NCBI RefSeq assembly: GCF_002573715.1 | Contig: NZ_PDHM01000012.1 | Location: 497,368 to 561,367 of the forward strand | Direction of reading: 5' to 3' | Source of the DNA: Paenibacillus sp. EZ-K15 | GTDB lineage: Bacteria; Bacillota; Bacilli; Paenibacillales; Paenibacillaceae | DNA: 64,000 bases | Part shown: in pieces, positions 1 to 8,318 of the stretch | How the letters are laid out: each line of letters opens with the position of its first letter | Numbering within the stretch: position 1 is the first letter of the stretch | The notes under the pieces: model-generated | Told to the model about the DNA's origin: nothing | The model's database searches: none | Seen by the model: the letters and a program-made list of their open reading frames with translations, nothing else | Position numbers and translations under genes: made by a program

Positions 1-1626
1 GTCTGCATTCCATGTTTCATGCAGGGTCAGCCTGCTGACCTGGAATAGCAGATCATCCCGTTGACCGAGCAGTTCCTCCGAACTGCTGCCTTGACGGCTT
101 ATGACGGTTGGCCGGGCGATAAGTCCGCTTTCTACCGCTGACGTATTCATGGCGTCATTGATATTGTGGCGTGCATGCTCAGGGTTCATCGGGCGCGGCT
201 TGCCATCCGCGTCCATCCGTAAGTAATCGTAGATCTTGAACGTGAACCACCAGGTGGTTGAGGAGATTTCCAGCACCAGATTATCCCTGCCAGAGCAGTG
301 GACCGTGCCTGGTGGAATGAGGTAAAGATCCCCTGTTTGCGAATCGTACTCGTTAACGTAGGCGGAGAGCTCAAGCGGCTCTTCCTGAAGCTGGGCGTCT
401 TCCACTGCTTCAAGCAGACGTCCGCCGCTAATTCCTTCCTTCAGCCCGAGATACACCTTGGCTCCCGGGGCATTCCGCATGATGTAGTACGACTCTTGCT
501 GCGTCATATGTTCATTGAACCGTGACTCGGCATATTCTTGCAGCGGATGCACCTGCAGCGATAGCTCGCCGCCCTGCATTGTATCGAGATAATCAAACCG
601 GATCGGGAAATAATCGCCGAACAGCCGGACATTACGCGTTCCCATGATCTCCTGAGGCGCTGTCTCCATCAGCAATGTGAACGGAACCTCGAAGGTGATG
701 TCCTGCACGCGCAGCAGAAGCGTATTCTCGGGAGCGATGGGCTCAAAGCTCCAGGCGCAGTTCGGCCATTCGTCGGGAAGGCCGCATAATTCCTTAAGGT
801 ATTGACCACCCCATATTCCCGGGGCAAAAAACGGCTTGACCCGAAACGGCTGCTGACTAGCTTTATGCAGTACGTTTGCTAAGGCTGCTGCCGGCAGCCA
901 CACCGGCTCTTCCGGACGATTGAAGTCCATGTAGAACGCTTTATTGTCCGAGCGTTCGGCATGGGTATAATGGGCTAACCAGTCACGACGATAAGTCTCC
1001 CAGACGGGCCATTCGAGAAATAAACAATTCTTGTAAGTCTCAACCTTGTCGTGGGAGACGCCCAAGCCGAAGCTGCCCATATGCTGGGCATGGCGCCGCT
1101 GCTGGTTTTCGCGGGAATAATCGGCGTAGAAACGAAGGTCGGGGGTCCGGCCTTCAAGCAGCGAAGCGCCGGGCCCCTGCAGTACGTATATGCCGCGCAT
1201 TGCGTCAAATTCAAGCGCACTTTTTTTCAAGGCAGACCGTGCGTCCAGTTGAAAGTATTGAATGGGGCGGACATCGGTTGCTTTATAGCCGAATGCCCGG
1301 TTATCAGTCAGATAAGGAGCCATCTCGGCCCGGAGCTCGGCTTCGGGTTTGACATAATCGGACGTGGAATCGCATGAGAAGGTGATCCCTTCTTGCTTAC
1401 AGGTTTGCTGAAGCTTTGCCAGAAGTTTATCGAAATCCGCGCCGTGTGTTCCGTCAAGCGTAATGAAGATACTGCTCTTTTCTTGCGCTTCATGCTGGGA
1501 TTTTTGTTTGTAGGTCGATAGGATCAACGAACACCATGAGTCGATCCCGCTCTTCATGAATTGGGGTCCGTTTCGAAAGTCCAAGTGGTTGATCGGGTGT
1601 GATTGAAAGGCTGTTGCAGGTTTCAT
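1..1626 (-). CDS. Class I mannose-6-phosphate isomerase-like protein (C-terminus outside window)
   Basis: The frame is open from the ATG at 1626 to the window edge, giving 542 residues without a stop. The second half is a ManA-type cupin: it starts near residue 280 (FFAPGIWGGQYLKELCGLP), continues with the metal-site region LSLQVHPLQEY and reaches GDLYLIPPGTVHC, so Gln, His and Glu metal ligands are plausible. The first ~275 residues are an extra N-terminal region; its segment ending FLEWPVWETYRRDWLAHY faintly resembles kinase-like domains, but no P-loop is visible. ManA enzymes interconvert mannose-6-P and fructose-6-P; whether this long form does so is inference. The start is set by GGGAGG nine bases upstream. 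An AraC regulator lies directly upstream on the same strand, which suggests sugar-responsive control. Confidence 0.8.
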   Translation of the reverse strand, partial: MKPATAFQSHPINHLDFRNGPQFMKSGIDSWCSLILSTYKQKSQHEAQEKSSIFITLDGTHGADFDKLLAKLQQTCKQEGITFSCDSTSDYVKPEAELRAEMAPYLTDNRAFGYKATDVRPIQYFQLDARSALKKSALEFDAMRGIYVLQGPGASLLEGRTPDLRFYADYSRENQQRRHAQHMGSFGLGVSHDKVETYKNCLFLEWPVWETYRRDWLAHYTHAERSDNKAFYMDFNRPEEPVWLPAAALANVLHKASQQPFRVKPFFAPGIWGGQYLKELCGLPDEWPNCAWSFEPIAPENTLLLRVQDITFEVPFTLLMETAPQEIMGTRNVRLFGDYFPIRFDYLDTMQGGELSLQVHPLQEYAESRFNEHMTQQESYYIMRNAPGAKVYLGLKEGISGGRLLEAVEDAQLQEEPLELSAYVNEYDSQTGDLYLIPPGTVHCSGRDNLVLEISSTTWWFTFKIYDYLRMDADGKPRPMNPEHARHNINDAMNTSAVESGLIARPTVISRQGSSSEELLGQRDDLLFQVSRLTLHETWNAD

Positions 1627-1634
1627 GGATAGAT

Positions 1635-1692
1635 GGATCCTCCCTTCCGGAATGTCTGTTACGACTTCATTGTAGAAGGCAAGGGAGGATCC
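1635..1692 (-). repeat. Perfect 12-bp inverted repeat enclosing the ManA-like RBS
   Basis: GGATCCTCCCTT at 1635-1646 and AAGGGAGGATCC at 1681-1692 are exact reverse complements with a 34-base loop. The arm nearest the ManA-like start carries its Shine-Dalgarno sequence, so folding of the transcript would hide the ribosome binding site. Alternatively it is a split operator for a dimeric regulator such as the adjacent AraC protein. Function is inferred. Confidence 0.5.
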
Positions 1693-1749
1693 GTCTTTAT
1701 AAAAAGAGGAAGTGTTTTTGTACGATCAGGACATCGACGTCTCTAGCCG

Positions 1750-2682
1750 CTAAAGCTCGGAGTCGTAACGACCTTCCGAAAACTGCGACCGCCGGAAGCG
1801 GGCCGGGGTTACACCAAGCTTGGACGTAAACACCCGGGTGAAGTAGTGCACGGACTCGAATCCGCAAGAGATGGCAATCTCTTTGATCTGCCGGTCTGTA
1901 TTCAGAAGCAGGTGTTTAGCCTGCTGCACGCGCTGCTCCTGCACATAATGAACAAAGGATTGATGTCCGTATTTCCGGAACAGTCTTGTCAAATGACGGG
2001 TCGTAACGTGAAGATGGCCAGCCACCCGCTCCAGCGAGAGCGGCTCGCCCAGATTATCCTTGATAAACAATTCGGCCTGATGAAACATCGAAGCTCCTTC
2101 TTCGTTTGCTCCACCATCGGAAGGTTCTTGGTAGAAACCGGGGCCGTGGGCAGCCAGAATCGATAATATGAGTGAAATAGCCATGCTGTGCAGCATATGC
2201 GGCGGGTGCTGCTTACCGCCAGAGCCCGATTGAAACACGGATAACAGCGAAAGCCACAAGAGTCCGGGCGCTTGCCCGGCACCTTCCTGAAGCACGGGAA
2301 TGCCTTGGCTTGCTAACCTTCGGAAAGCAGCCGTATGGAGATCATTGTTTGCCGATTCATCCAGCTCAAAGGCAACATAACATAAGGACAAGCCTTCCCT
2401 GCTCTTAATTTGGTGCTGGACCCCCGGCCTTGAGAGAAACAGGGTGCCTGGATGAAGATGGAACTCTGTCTCGTTTTCGATATAGGAGCCGCAGCCTGTC
2501 AACACGTAACAAGCTTCAAAAAAAGAATGCTTATGCTCTGTATTGTCGTAGTGGCGCGGCATAAATCCCCAGTAGTGGATCCGGATGCTCAGTTCCTGCT
2601 GATCGATACGGTTCAGGGTTCGGTTTAATATGGAATTGGCCCGTTTAAATAACGGGATGAAAGTTTCGTCATCGATTTGCAT
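1750..2682 (-). CDS. AraC family transcriptional regulator
   Basis: A 310-residue sugar-type AraC regulator. The N-terminal half is cupin-like, with an HKHSF-like stretch and LHPGTLFLSRPGVQHQI typical of ligand-sensing AraC_binding domains. The C-terminal ~100 residues hold both helix-turn-helix units (LSLERVAGHLHVTTRHLTRL and IKEIAISCGFESVHYFTRVF). The ATG at 2682 is chosen because GAAGGAG stands 11 bases upstream; a TTG at 2727 would add 15 residues but lacks a ribosome binding site. It is followed after 123 bp by the ManA-like gene on the same strand, its most likely target. The sugar sensed is unknown. Confidence 0.88.
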   Translation of the reverse strand: MQIDDETFIPLFKRANSILNRTLNRIDQQELSIRIHYWGFMPRHYDNTEHKHSFFEACYVLTGCGSYIENETEFHLHPGTLFLSRPGVQHQIKSREGLSLCYVAFELDESANNDLHTAAFRRLASQGIPVLQEGAGQAPGLLWLSLLSVFQSGSGGKQHPPHMLHSMAISLILSILAAHGPGFYQEPSDGGANEEGASMFHQAELFIKDNLGEPLSLERVAGHLHVTTRHLTRLFRKYGHQSFVHYVQEQRVQQAKHLLLNTDRQIKEIAISCGFESVHYFTRVFTSKLGVTPARFRRSQFSEGRYDSEL

Positions 2683-2890
2683 GGGAGATGGTGCTCCTTC
2701 TCGGAATTGGTGGATTTTCTCTAGCAAGAATATAGGGCTAAATGGGACTTATGATTACTCTCTATTGTATATCATAGATAAGTTTTATTGAAAAAATGGG
2801 TATAGTGATGTAATGCATAGACAGCTACACAAGTTCTTCATAAGTAGTTGTTATGCTATGAACATTCAATATAAGAGAGGAGTTCATTAT

Positions 2891-3481
2891 ATGTTAGCTA
2901 AGAAACGATGGAAGCCGCTTATTCTGGTTGCTTTAGCATCCCTAATTCTCATACTGGGAGCCTGCGGTAATACGAAGAGCGCAGACCCCGATAACAAGGA
3001 AAACACGGAGGCCACCGGGAACATGGATGGCATGGATCATGGCAGCATGAACCATTCCGGCTCGGGCGAGGTTCCGGAAGGGTTGAAGGCGGCAGAGAAT
3101 CCAACCTATGCGGTGGGCACCCAAGCGATCATTGAATCCGATCACATGCCCGGAATGAAGGGGGCCAAGGCAACGATTGTCGGGGCGTACGATACGACGG
3201 TGTACACGATATCGTATACGCCGACGAGCGGCGGACCCGAAGTAAAGGATCATAAATGGGTGATTCATGAGGAGCTGGAGGATGCCGGGAAGGAGCCCCT
3301 TAAGCCTGGAACGGAAGCGGTCGTGAATGCGGATCATATGGAGGGAATGAAGGGGGCCACTGCCGTTATCGATTCCGCCGAACAAACGACGGTCTATATG
3401 GTGGATTTCACGACAACAACCGGCGAAGAAGTCAAGAACCATAAGTGGGTGACAGAAAGCGAGCTGGCCCCCTTACAATAG
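2891..3481 (+). CDS. ydhK: YdhK-like lipoprotein with two DUF1541 repeats
   Basis: The 196-residue product starts at the ATG at 2891 after AGAGAGGAG. It has a lipoprotein signal with lipobox LGAC at residues ~20-23, then a Met/His-rich linker (GNMDGMDHGSMNHSG) and two homologous halves. Each half contains HMPGMKGA or HMEGMKGA, a TVYTI/TVYMV strand and a DHKWV/NHKWV motif, the pattern of the duplicated DUF1541 domain. YdhK-type proteins are anchored outside the cytoplasmic membrane. The His/Met-rich linker suggests copper or other soft-metal contact, but no function is established. The gene stands alone and ends at a clear terminator. Confidence 0.82.
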   Translation: MLAKKRWKPLILVALASLILILGACGNTKSADPDNKENTEATGNMDGMDHGSMNHSGSGEVPEGLKAAENPTYAVGTQAIIESDHMPGMKGAKATIVGAYDTTVYTISYTPTSGGPEVKDHKWVIHEELEDAGKEPLKPGTEAVVNADHMEGMKGATAVIDSAEQTTVYMVDFTTTTGEEVKNHKWVTESELAPLQ

Positions 3482-3502
3482 AAGTTTTATGAAAAAAAGA
3501 AA

Positions 3503-3540
3503 ACAATCGTTCTCTATATCAAGAGAGCGATTGTTTTTTG
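3503..3540 (+). terminator. Rho-independent terminator after ydhK
   Basis: Arms 3503-3515 and 3522-3534 form a 13-bp stem with one G-U pair and a six-base loop, followed by a T run. The A-rich 5' flank means it may also serve the convergent epimerase gene. Confidence 0.85.
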
Positions 3541-3559
3541 TGCAATATGGCCGTAAGGC

Positions 3560-4468
3560 TCAGCTTTCTTTGATCTGCTGCAGTGCGTCCGTCACTTCCG
3601 GATATCGAAACTGGAAGCCATGACGCAGCGCTTTGGCCGGAAGGATTCGCTGGCCCTTTAGCAGAATGAGCGACATTTCACCCAGGATGGTTTGGAGCAT
3701 GAAAGCAGGCAAGGGGAGCCAGTGCAGACGGTGGTAGACCTTGGCGATGCTCCTGCCGAATTCATCGTTCGTGACCGCATGCGGGGAAGCCGCATTCACG
3801 GCTCCGGATATGTCCTCGTGTCGGATGCAATAATCGATCAAATCCACGATATCGTCGATATGTATCCAGGAGAGCCATTGTTTGCCGCTGCCGATCTTAC
3901 CGCCTACGCCTAGTTTATAGGGCAGCAGCATTTTGGGAAGGGCTCCGCCTTTACCGCCCAGAACAACGCTGATGCGCAGCTTGATTAACCGGTCGACCGG
4001 GATGCGGTCGGCCGCTTGCTCCCATCGCTGCACAACTTCGGACGGGAAATCCATAATCGTGGCAGGGCTTTCCTCATCAAACGTTTCAAACTCGGATGTG
4101 CCGTAAATGGCCATCGCTGATGCTTGAATAACGACCGAAGGTTTATGCTCCAGGCGGTCCATCAGTTCGGCTACGGAGGAGACGGTTCGTTGTCTTGATT
4201 GAAGGATTCTCTGCTTGCCTGCTTGCGTCCAGCGTTGACTAAGGGAAGAGCCTGCTAGGTTAACGAGGGCATCCAAATCCTCAAACCGCTCGGGATGGGA
4301 CTTCATCTCATCCCAGGTCAGATAAGATATAGGCCTGTCTTGTTTGTGATGGGGAGGAACGTCCGGCTTCGATCTGGTGACGATGATAACGTCATGTCCG
4401 TCGCGCTGCCAACGCGAACACATTGCCTGCCCAATGAAACCGGTGCCTCCGCAAATGGCTATTCTCAT
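3560..4468 (-). CDS. TIGR01777 family NAD(P)-dependent epimerase (YfcH-like)
   Basis: A 302-residue short-chain dehydrogenase-like protein. It opens with the Rossmann nucleotide-binding loop CGGTGFIGQAM and has DALVNLAGSS and IQASAMAIYG, where a Tyr is placed as in extended SDRs. The C-terminus (LGEMSLILLKGQRILPAKAL, then FQFRYPEVTDALQQI) is the DUF1731 tail diagnostic of the TIGR01777/YfcH group. The ATG at 4468 is fixed by AAGGAGG six bases upstream; the open frame extends further but without a ribosome binding site. The substrate of this family is unknown. It is transcribed divergently from the ACR3-like transporter. Confidence 0.87.
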   Translation of the reverse strand: MRIAICGGTGFIGQAMCSRWQRDGHDVIIVTRSKPDVPPHHKQDRPISYLTWDEMKSHPERFEDLDALVNLAGSSLSQRWTQAGKQRILQSRQRTVSSVAELMDRLEHKPSVVIQASAMAIYGTSEFETFDEESPATIMDFPSEVVQRWEQAADRIPVDRLIKLRISVVLGGKGGALPKMLLPYKLGVGGKIGSGKQWLSWIHIDDIVDLIDYCIRHEDISGAVNAASPHAVTNDEFGRSIAKVYHRLHWLPLPAFMLQTILGEMSLILLKGQRILPAKALRHGFQFRYPEVTDALQQIKES

Positions 4469-4650
4469 ATAAACCTCCTTATACTTATCATTGGATCTAA
4501 CAAGGTCACTGCTGCAGCTAATTTCGCTACCTAGTTGCGTTCGCAACTCCGCTGAATCGTTTTTCCATAGCTTCGAGGTTGTCTTATACTTCAAGCCAAT
4601 AGTGCTGAGGATCATTACCCGTAAAACGTTTAAATGAGTGGTGAATGCAA

Positions 4651-4672
4651 CATTATACAATCCATTATACAA
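4651..4672. repeat. Two tandem copies of CATTATACAA
   Basis: CATTATACAA occurs at 4651-4660 and 4663-4672, separated by TC, in the 284-bp divergent gap between the epimerase and the ACR3-like gene. It may be an operator or simply AT-rich promoter DNA. Nothing else was recognised in the gap. Confidence 0.4.
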
Positions 4673-4752
4673 AAAATGCGGTATGATTCCGTTATATGAT
4701 TTTTCGGTCATTACTTCATTTTGTCCATGATTTAAATGGTAAGGGGTGCGGG

Positions 4753-5718
4753 ATGGGACTTATAGAGAAACTTCAAACTTTGGTCATCATGGGCGCGGTG
4801 GCGATCGGGCTGTTATTGGGGCAGCTTCCGATTGTTTCGGAATATGCAGACTACGGGATCGTTCCTTTTTTGCTGCTGATGTTGTATGGATTGTTCTTGA
4901 CGATACCGCTGCAGCAGTTAAGAGAGGCGTTCAAGAATATCAAGTTTCTGGGGGCGAGCACCGCCATTAATTTTATCTGGACGCCGCTGCTTGCTTGGGG
5001 ACTCGGTGCTGTCTTTCTGTCGGATCACCCGGCGCTATGGATCGGATTCATTATGTTGATGGTGACCCCATGTACCGACTGGTATTTGGTATTTACCTCG
5101 ATTGCCAAGGGGAACGTGCCCTTGTCAACATCGGTGCTGCCCTTTAATCTGATCCTCCAGGTGCTGCTGCTTCCGCTATATTTGCTCTTGTTCTCCGGTA
5201 CGATCGAAACGATATCGCTGGGAACGCTGGTCGAAAGCGTGCTGCTTGTGCTTGTAGTTCCGTTCACTCTTGCACATCTCACCCGTTTCTTGCTGAGAGC
5301 GAAGAAAGAGGCACTGGAGCACAAGGTGATGCCATTTTTTGGCCGGGCACAGATTGTCTTTCTATGTCTTGCCATTGTCGCGATGTTTGCGTCTCAAGGG
5401 TCATACTTATTGAATCATATGGACATGATTTATATTCTCATTGTTCCGATCTTGATTTATTTTATGATGAATTACATGCTGGGCAGCGTAGTGGGCAGAA
5501 TGCTGCGTTTCTCTTACGAGGATTCGGTTAGCCTCCATTTAACAATCATTGCCCGGAACTCCCCGGTGGCTCTCGCGATCGCCGTGACGACCTTTCCGGA
5601 ACAGCCGGTCATTGCCCTTGCCCTGGTTATCGGACCGCTGATCGAACTGCCCGTGCTTGCTGTTGTCTCTCAGCTGCTGCTTCTATCAAGAAGAATGAAG
5701 GCGAAGTCGATTAAATAA
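4753..5718 (+). CDS. ACR3/BASS-type membrane transporter, probable arsenite efflux protein
   Basis: A 321-residue, highly hydrophobic protein with about ten membrane segments. The motif MVTPCTDWYLVF contains a Pro-Cys pair in the position of the essential cysteine of ACR3 arsenite permeases, and the C-terminal half keeps RNSPVALAIAVTTFP, typical of the bile-acid/arsenite superfamily. The family exports As(III) in exchange for protons. No arsR, arsC or other arsenic gene is adjacent, so the substrate is inferred from family only. The ATG at 4753 is preceded by AAGGGG. Confidence 0.75.
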   Translation: MGLIEKLQTLVIMGAVAIGLLLGQLPIVSEYADYGIVPFLLLMLYGLFLTIPLQQLREAFKNIKFLGASTAINFIWTPLLAWGLGAVFLSDHPALWIGFIMLMVTPCTDWYLVFTSIAKGNVPLSTSVLPFNLILQVLLLPLYLLLFSGTIETISLGTLVESVLLVLVVPFTLAHLTRFLLRAKKEALEHKVMPFFGRAQIVFLCLAIVAMFASQGSYLLNHMDMIYILIVPILIYFMMNYMLGSVVGRMLRFSYEDSVSLHLTIIARNSPVALAIAVTTFPEQPVIALALVIGPLIELPVLAVVSQLLLLSRRMKAKSIK

Positions 5719-5804
5719 CTGTGCTCAGGCCCTATCATGAAAGTGGCACGGTGAATCGCAGTATCAGGATAAGCTGCAAAGCCTGAGTGAGAGAGGAACC
5801 AGAA

Positions 5805-5864
5805 AAACAGTTTGTCGCACCCGTTGTTATTTGAGCCAGGGGGTGAACAAACTGTTTTTTTGTG
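5805..5864. terminator. Bidirectional terminator between transporter and rocD
   Basis: AAACAGTTTGT (5805-5815) pairs with ACAAACTGTTT (5847-5857), extended inward by CACCC/GGGTG. There is a T run on the plus strand and an A run before the left arm, so it can end both convergent genes. Confidence 0.82.
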
Positions 5865-5883
5865 CAAGCACGGCAGTGAATCG

Positions 5884-7074
5884 TCACGCAAACGCCTGCC
5901 TTACGATCCCAACGGCCTGGTCCAGTTCCGTTCTGGTGATGATGAGCGGAGGGGCGAAACGGATAATGGATTCATGGGTTTCTTTGCAGAGCAAACCGAG
6001 ATCCTTTAGTGTCTCGCAGTAGGTTCTGGCTGGTACCTTCAGTTCCATGCCGATGAATAGGCCCCTGCCGCGCACTTCCTGAATATCGGGATGCCGAATG
6101 GATCGAAGCTGCTGAAGAAAATAGTCGCCGAGCTCCAGGGAGTTGTCTTCGAGCCCTTCCTCTATGAACACATCCATGGAAGCGATGGCCACCGCGCAGC
6201 CGAGCGGATTCCCGCCGAAGGTGGAGCCGTGGGACCCCGGCTCGAATACACCGAGAATATCGGCGTCCGCCGCCACGGCAGAGACGGGGAAAACGCCGCC
6301 GCCCAGCGCTTTTCCGAGGATGTACATATCCGGCACGACATCCTCCCAGTCGCAGGCAAAACGTTTTCCAGTCCTGCCGAAACCGGTTTGGATTTCGTCC
6401 GCGAGCAGAAGAACGCGATGCTGCTTGCACAGCTCCATTGCGCCGCTAAGGTATCCGTCAGGAGGGATGACGATACCGGATTCTCCCTGGATCGGCTCTA
6501 CAAGAAAGGCGGCCGTATTCGGTGAGATGGCCTGCTTCAGCGCTTCCAGGTCGCCATAGGGGATTACTTTGAAGCCCGGCGTGAACGGGCCGAAGTCTTC
6601 CCGATATTCGCTGGATGAGGAGAAGGAGGTAACGGTGATCGTGCGGCCGTGGAAATTACCTTCGCAGACGATGATTTCAGCCTGATTGGCCGGTATGCCT
6701 TTCTTCCGGTAAGCATAGCGGCGTGCTGCCTTGAGCGCCGTCTCAACAGCCTCGGCCCCCGTATTCATGGGAAGGATCATGTCTTTATGGGTGAAAGCAG
6801 ACAGCTTCTCGTAAAACTCGCCCAGTTGATCATGATGGAATGCGCGCGAAGTCAGCGTCACCTTATCTGCTTGTTCCTTTAAAGCGCCGATTATTCGGGG
6901 ATGACAATGACCTGCATTCAGCGCTGAGTAGGCGCTTAACATATCGATGTACCGTTTGCCATCTGAATCCGTCACATGGATGCCTGCCGCTTCGGCAATG
7001 ACGATGGGTAGCGGGTGGTAGTTTCTCGCGCCGTACCTCTCGGCTTTCTCGATATGCGGGTTTGAAGGGTCCAT
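5884..7074 (-). CDS. rocD: Ornithine aminotransferase
   Basis: A 396-residue class III PLP aminotransferase. Visible signatures include [55 protein letters not shown] and [16 protein letters not shown], whose Lys forms the PLP Schiff base. The overall pattern ([15 protein letters not shown] near the start) is that of ornithine-oxo-acid transaminase, which makes glutamate-5-semialdehyde from ornithine in arginine catabolism. The start has AAGGAGG seven bases upstream. It lies 96 bp downstream of arginase on the same strand, so the two consecutive catabolic steps are very likely cotranscribed. Confidence 0.95.
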   Translation of the reverse strand: MDPSNPHIEKAERYGARNYHPLPIVIAEAAGIHVTDSDGKRYIDMLSAYSALNAGHCHPRIIGALKEQADKVTLTSRAFHHDQLGEFYEKLSAFTHKDMILPMNTGAEAVETALKAARRYAYRKKGIPANQAEIIVCEGNFHGRTITVTSFSSSSEYREDFGPFTPGFKVIPYGDLEALKQAISPNTAAFLVEPIQGESGIVIPPDGYLSGAMELCKQHRVLLLADEIQTGFGRTGKRFACDWEDVVPDMYILGKALGGGVFPVSAVAADADILGVFEPGSHGSTFGGNPLGCAVAIASMDVFIEEGLEDNSLELGDYFLQQLRSIRHPDIQEVRGRGLFIGMELKVPARTYCETLKDLGLLCKETHESIIRFAPPLIITRTELDQAVGIVRQAFA

Positions 7075-7170
7075 AGCGTTACCTCCTTGGGAGTCTTAAG
7101 AAACCTAACCGGCGGCTGGCATCGGATACCGCGCCAAAAAAGGCCTCTCATAATCAAGCATGAGGACGTG

Positions 7171-8079
7171 TCACAAGATGCTTTCGCCCAGCATGGAGCC
7201 GATTAAGCCGACAAGCAGCCGGGACGTTGTCTGTCCGCGGTCCAGCAGAGGGTTGTTCTCCACGAATTCGGCCGAGGTCAGAATAGCGGATTCCGACAGC
7301 ATCTCCATGGCCAGATGCGCTTCCCGGTAACTGAGTCCGCCCTGAACCGGCGTTCCCGTTCCAGGTGCGATTTTCGGATCGACACTATCGATATCGAAGG
7401 AGAGGTGAACGCCATCCGTGCCCGTTGACGCTATTCGGATAGCCTCCTTCATGACTCGGAACATGCCCATGCGGTCGATGTCCTGCATCGTGAAGCAGGT
7501 AATGCCTTCCCGGCGGATGAAATCCCGTTCGCCCTGATCGAGGGAACGCGCGCCAATGAGCACCACATGCTCCGGCTTGATCGTTGATTTTACGCCGCCG
7601 ATCGATGTTAGCCGCGCATCGCCTCTTCCCAAGCTGACAGCCAGCGACATGCCGTGGATATTGCCGCTTGGAGTTGTATCCGGCGTATTGAGATCGGAGT
7701 GGGCATCAATCCAGATGACGCCCAGGCTTTGATAGTGCCGGGTAAGCCCGGCTAGCGTGCCGATTGCAATGCTATGGTCACCGCCAAGGACAAGCGGGAA
7801 GACGCCCGATTGTGCCAGGGCAGACACATGAGCTGCGAGCTGCTCGTTAATCGTTATGACTTCTTTCAGATGTTTTAATTGAGGATGGTGCGTTTCATCC
7901 TTGTGTTCGGGGAGTCCAGCAAGGTCATCGACCTGGTAGGATACACCGAGCATGTCAAGCTTACGTTTCAAGCCGGCTCCGAAAATCGCATTCGGTCCCT
8001 GGCTTGCGCCGCGGCGGGTAGCACCCCGGTCAAACGGCACCGGGACGATGGTTACGGTGGACGGAAGATTTCTCATCAT
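7171..8079 (-). CDS. rocF: Arginase
   Basis: A 302-residue ureohydrolase. The dimanganese site is complete: GGDHSIAIG supplies His, WIDAHSDLNT supplies Asp-x-His-x-Asp, and LSFDIDSVDP supplies the Asp-x-Asp pair. The N-terminal VPVPFDRGATRRGASQGPN is typical of arginases rather than agmatinases. It hydrolyses arginine to ornithine and urea. The ATG at 8079 follows GGAGGTG; the frame extends 43 codons further without a better start. It is the first gene of a rocF-rocD unit. No RocR or AhrC gene is in the window. Confidence 0.94.
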   Translation of the reverse strand: MMRNLPSTVTIVPVPFDRGATRRGASQGPNAIFGAGLKRKLDMLGVSYQVDDLAGLPEHKDETHHPQLKHLKEVITINEQLAAHVSALAQSGVFPLVLGGDHSIAIGTLAGLTRHYQSLGVIWIDAHSDLNTPDTTPSGNIHGMSLAVSLGRGDARLTSIGGVKSTIKPEHVVLIGARSLDQGERDFIRREGITCFTMQDIDRMGMFRVMKEAIRIASTGTDGVHLSFDIDSVDPKIAPGTGTPVQGGLSYREAHLAMEMLSESAILTSAEFVENNPLLDRGQTTSRLLVGLIGSMLGESIL

Positions 8080-8231
8080 AGGTTCACCTCCACTTTGTAA
8101 CAGTGTATTCAGGAGCCCGGCTAAGTGACTTGGGCAAACCCCTATACAAGCTGATCCAATATGGAAAGTTGAGGTGAAGCTGCCATCAGAAAAATACCCT
8201 TGATGCATGATTCACAGGGCACCGCAGGGGG

Positions 8232-8252
8232 CCTTATGATCCTGGATCAAGG
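8232..8252. repeat. Imperfect inverted repeat between rocF and the ABC operon
   Basis: CCTTATGATCC and GGATCAAGG flank a single T, forming a near-palindrome 150 bp upstream of rocF. It could be an operator for rocF or part of the 3' end of the upstream ABC operon. No T run follows, so a terminator is unlikely. Confidence 0.3.
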
Positions 8253-8304
8253 GTTGCAAATCGTTCATATATGACAGTATATGCGGTCTGTCTTCCGAGA
8301 AAGT

Positions 8305-8318
8305 ACGTCGATCGACGT
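8305..8318. repeat. Perfect 14-bp palindrome abutting the UgpB-like stop codon
   Basis: ACGTCGATCGACGT is fully self-complementary and ends exactly at the stop codon of the binding-protein gene. There is no loop and no T run. It is more like a protein-binding palindrome than a terminator. Confidence 0.35.
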
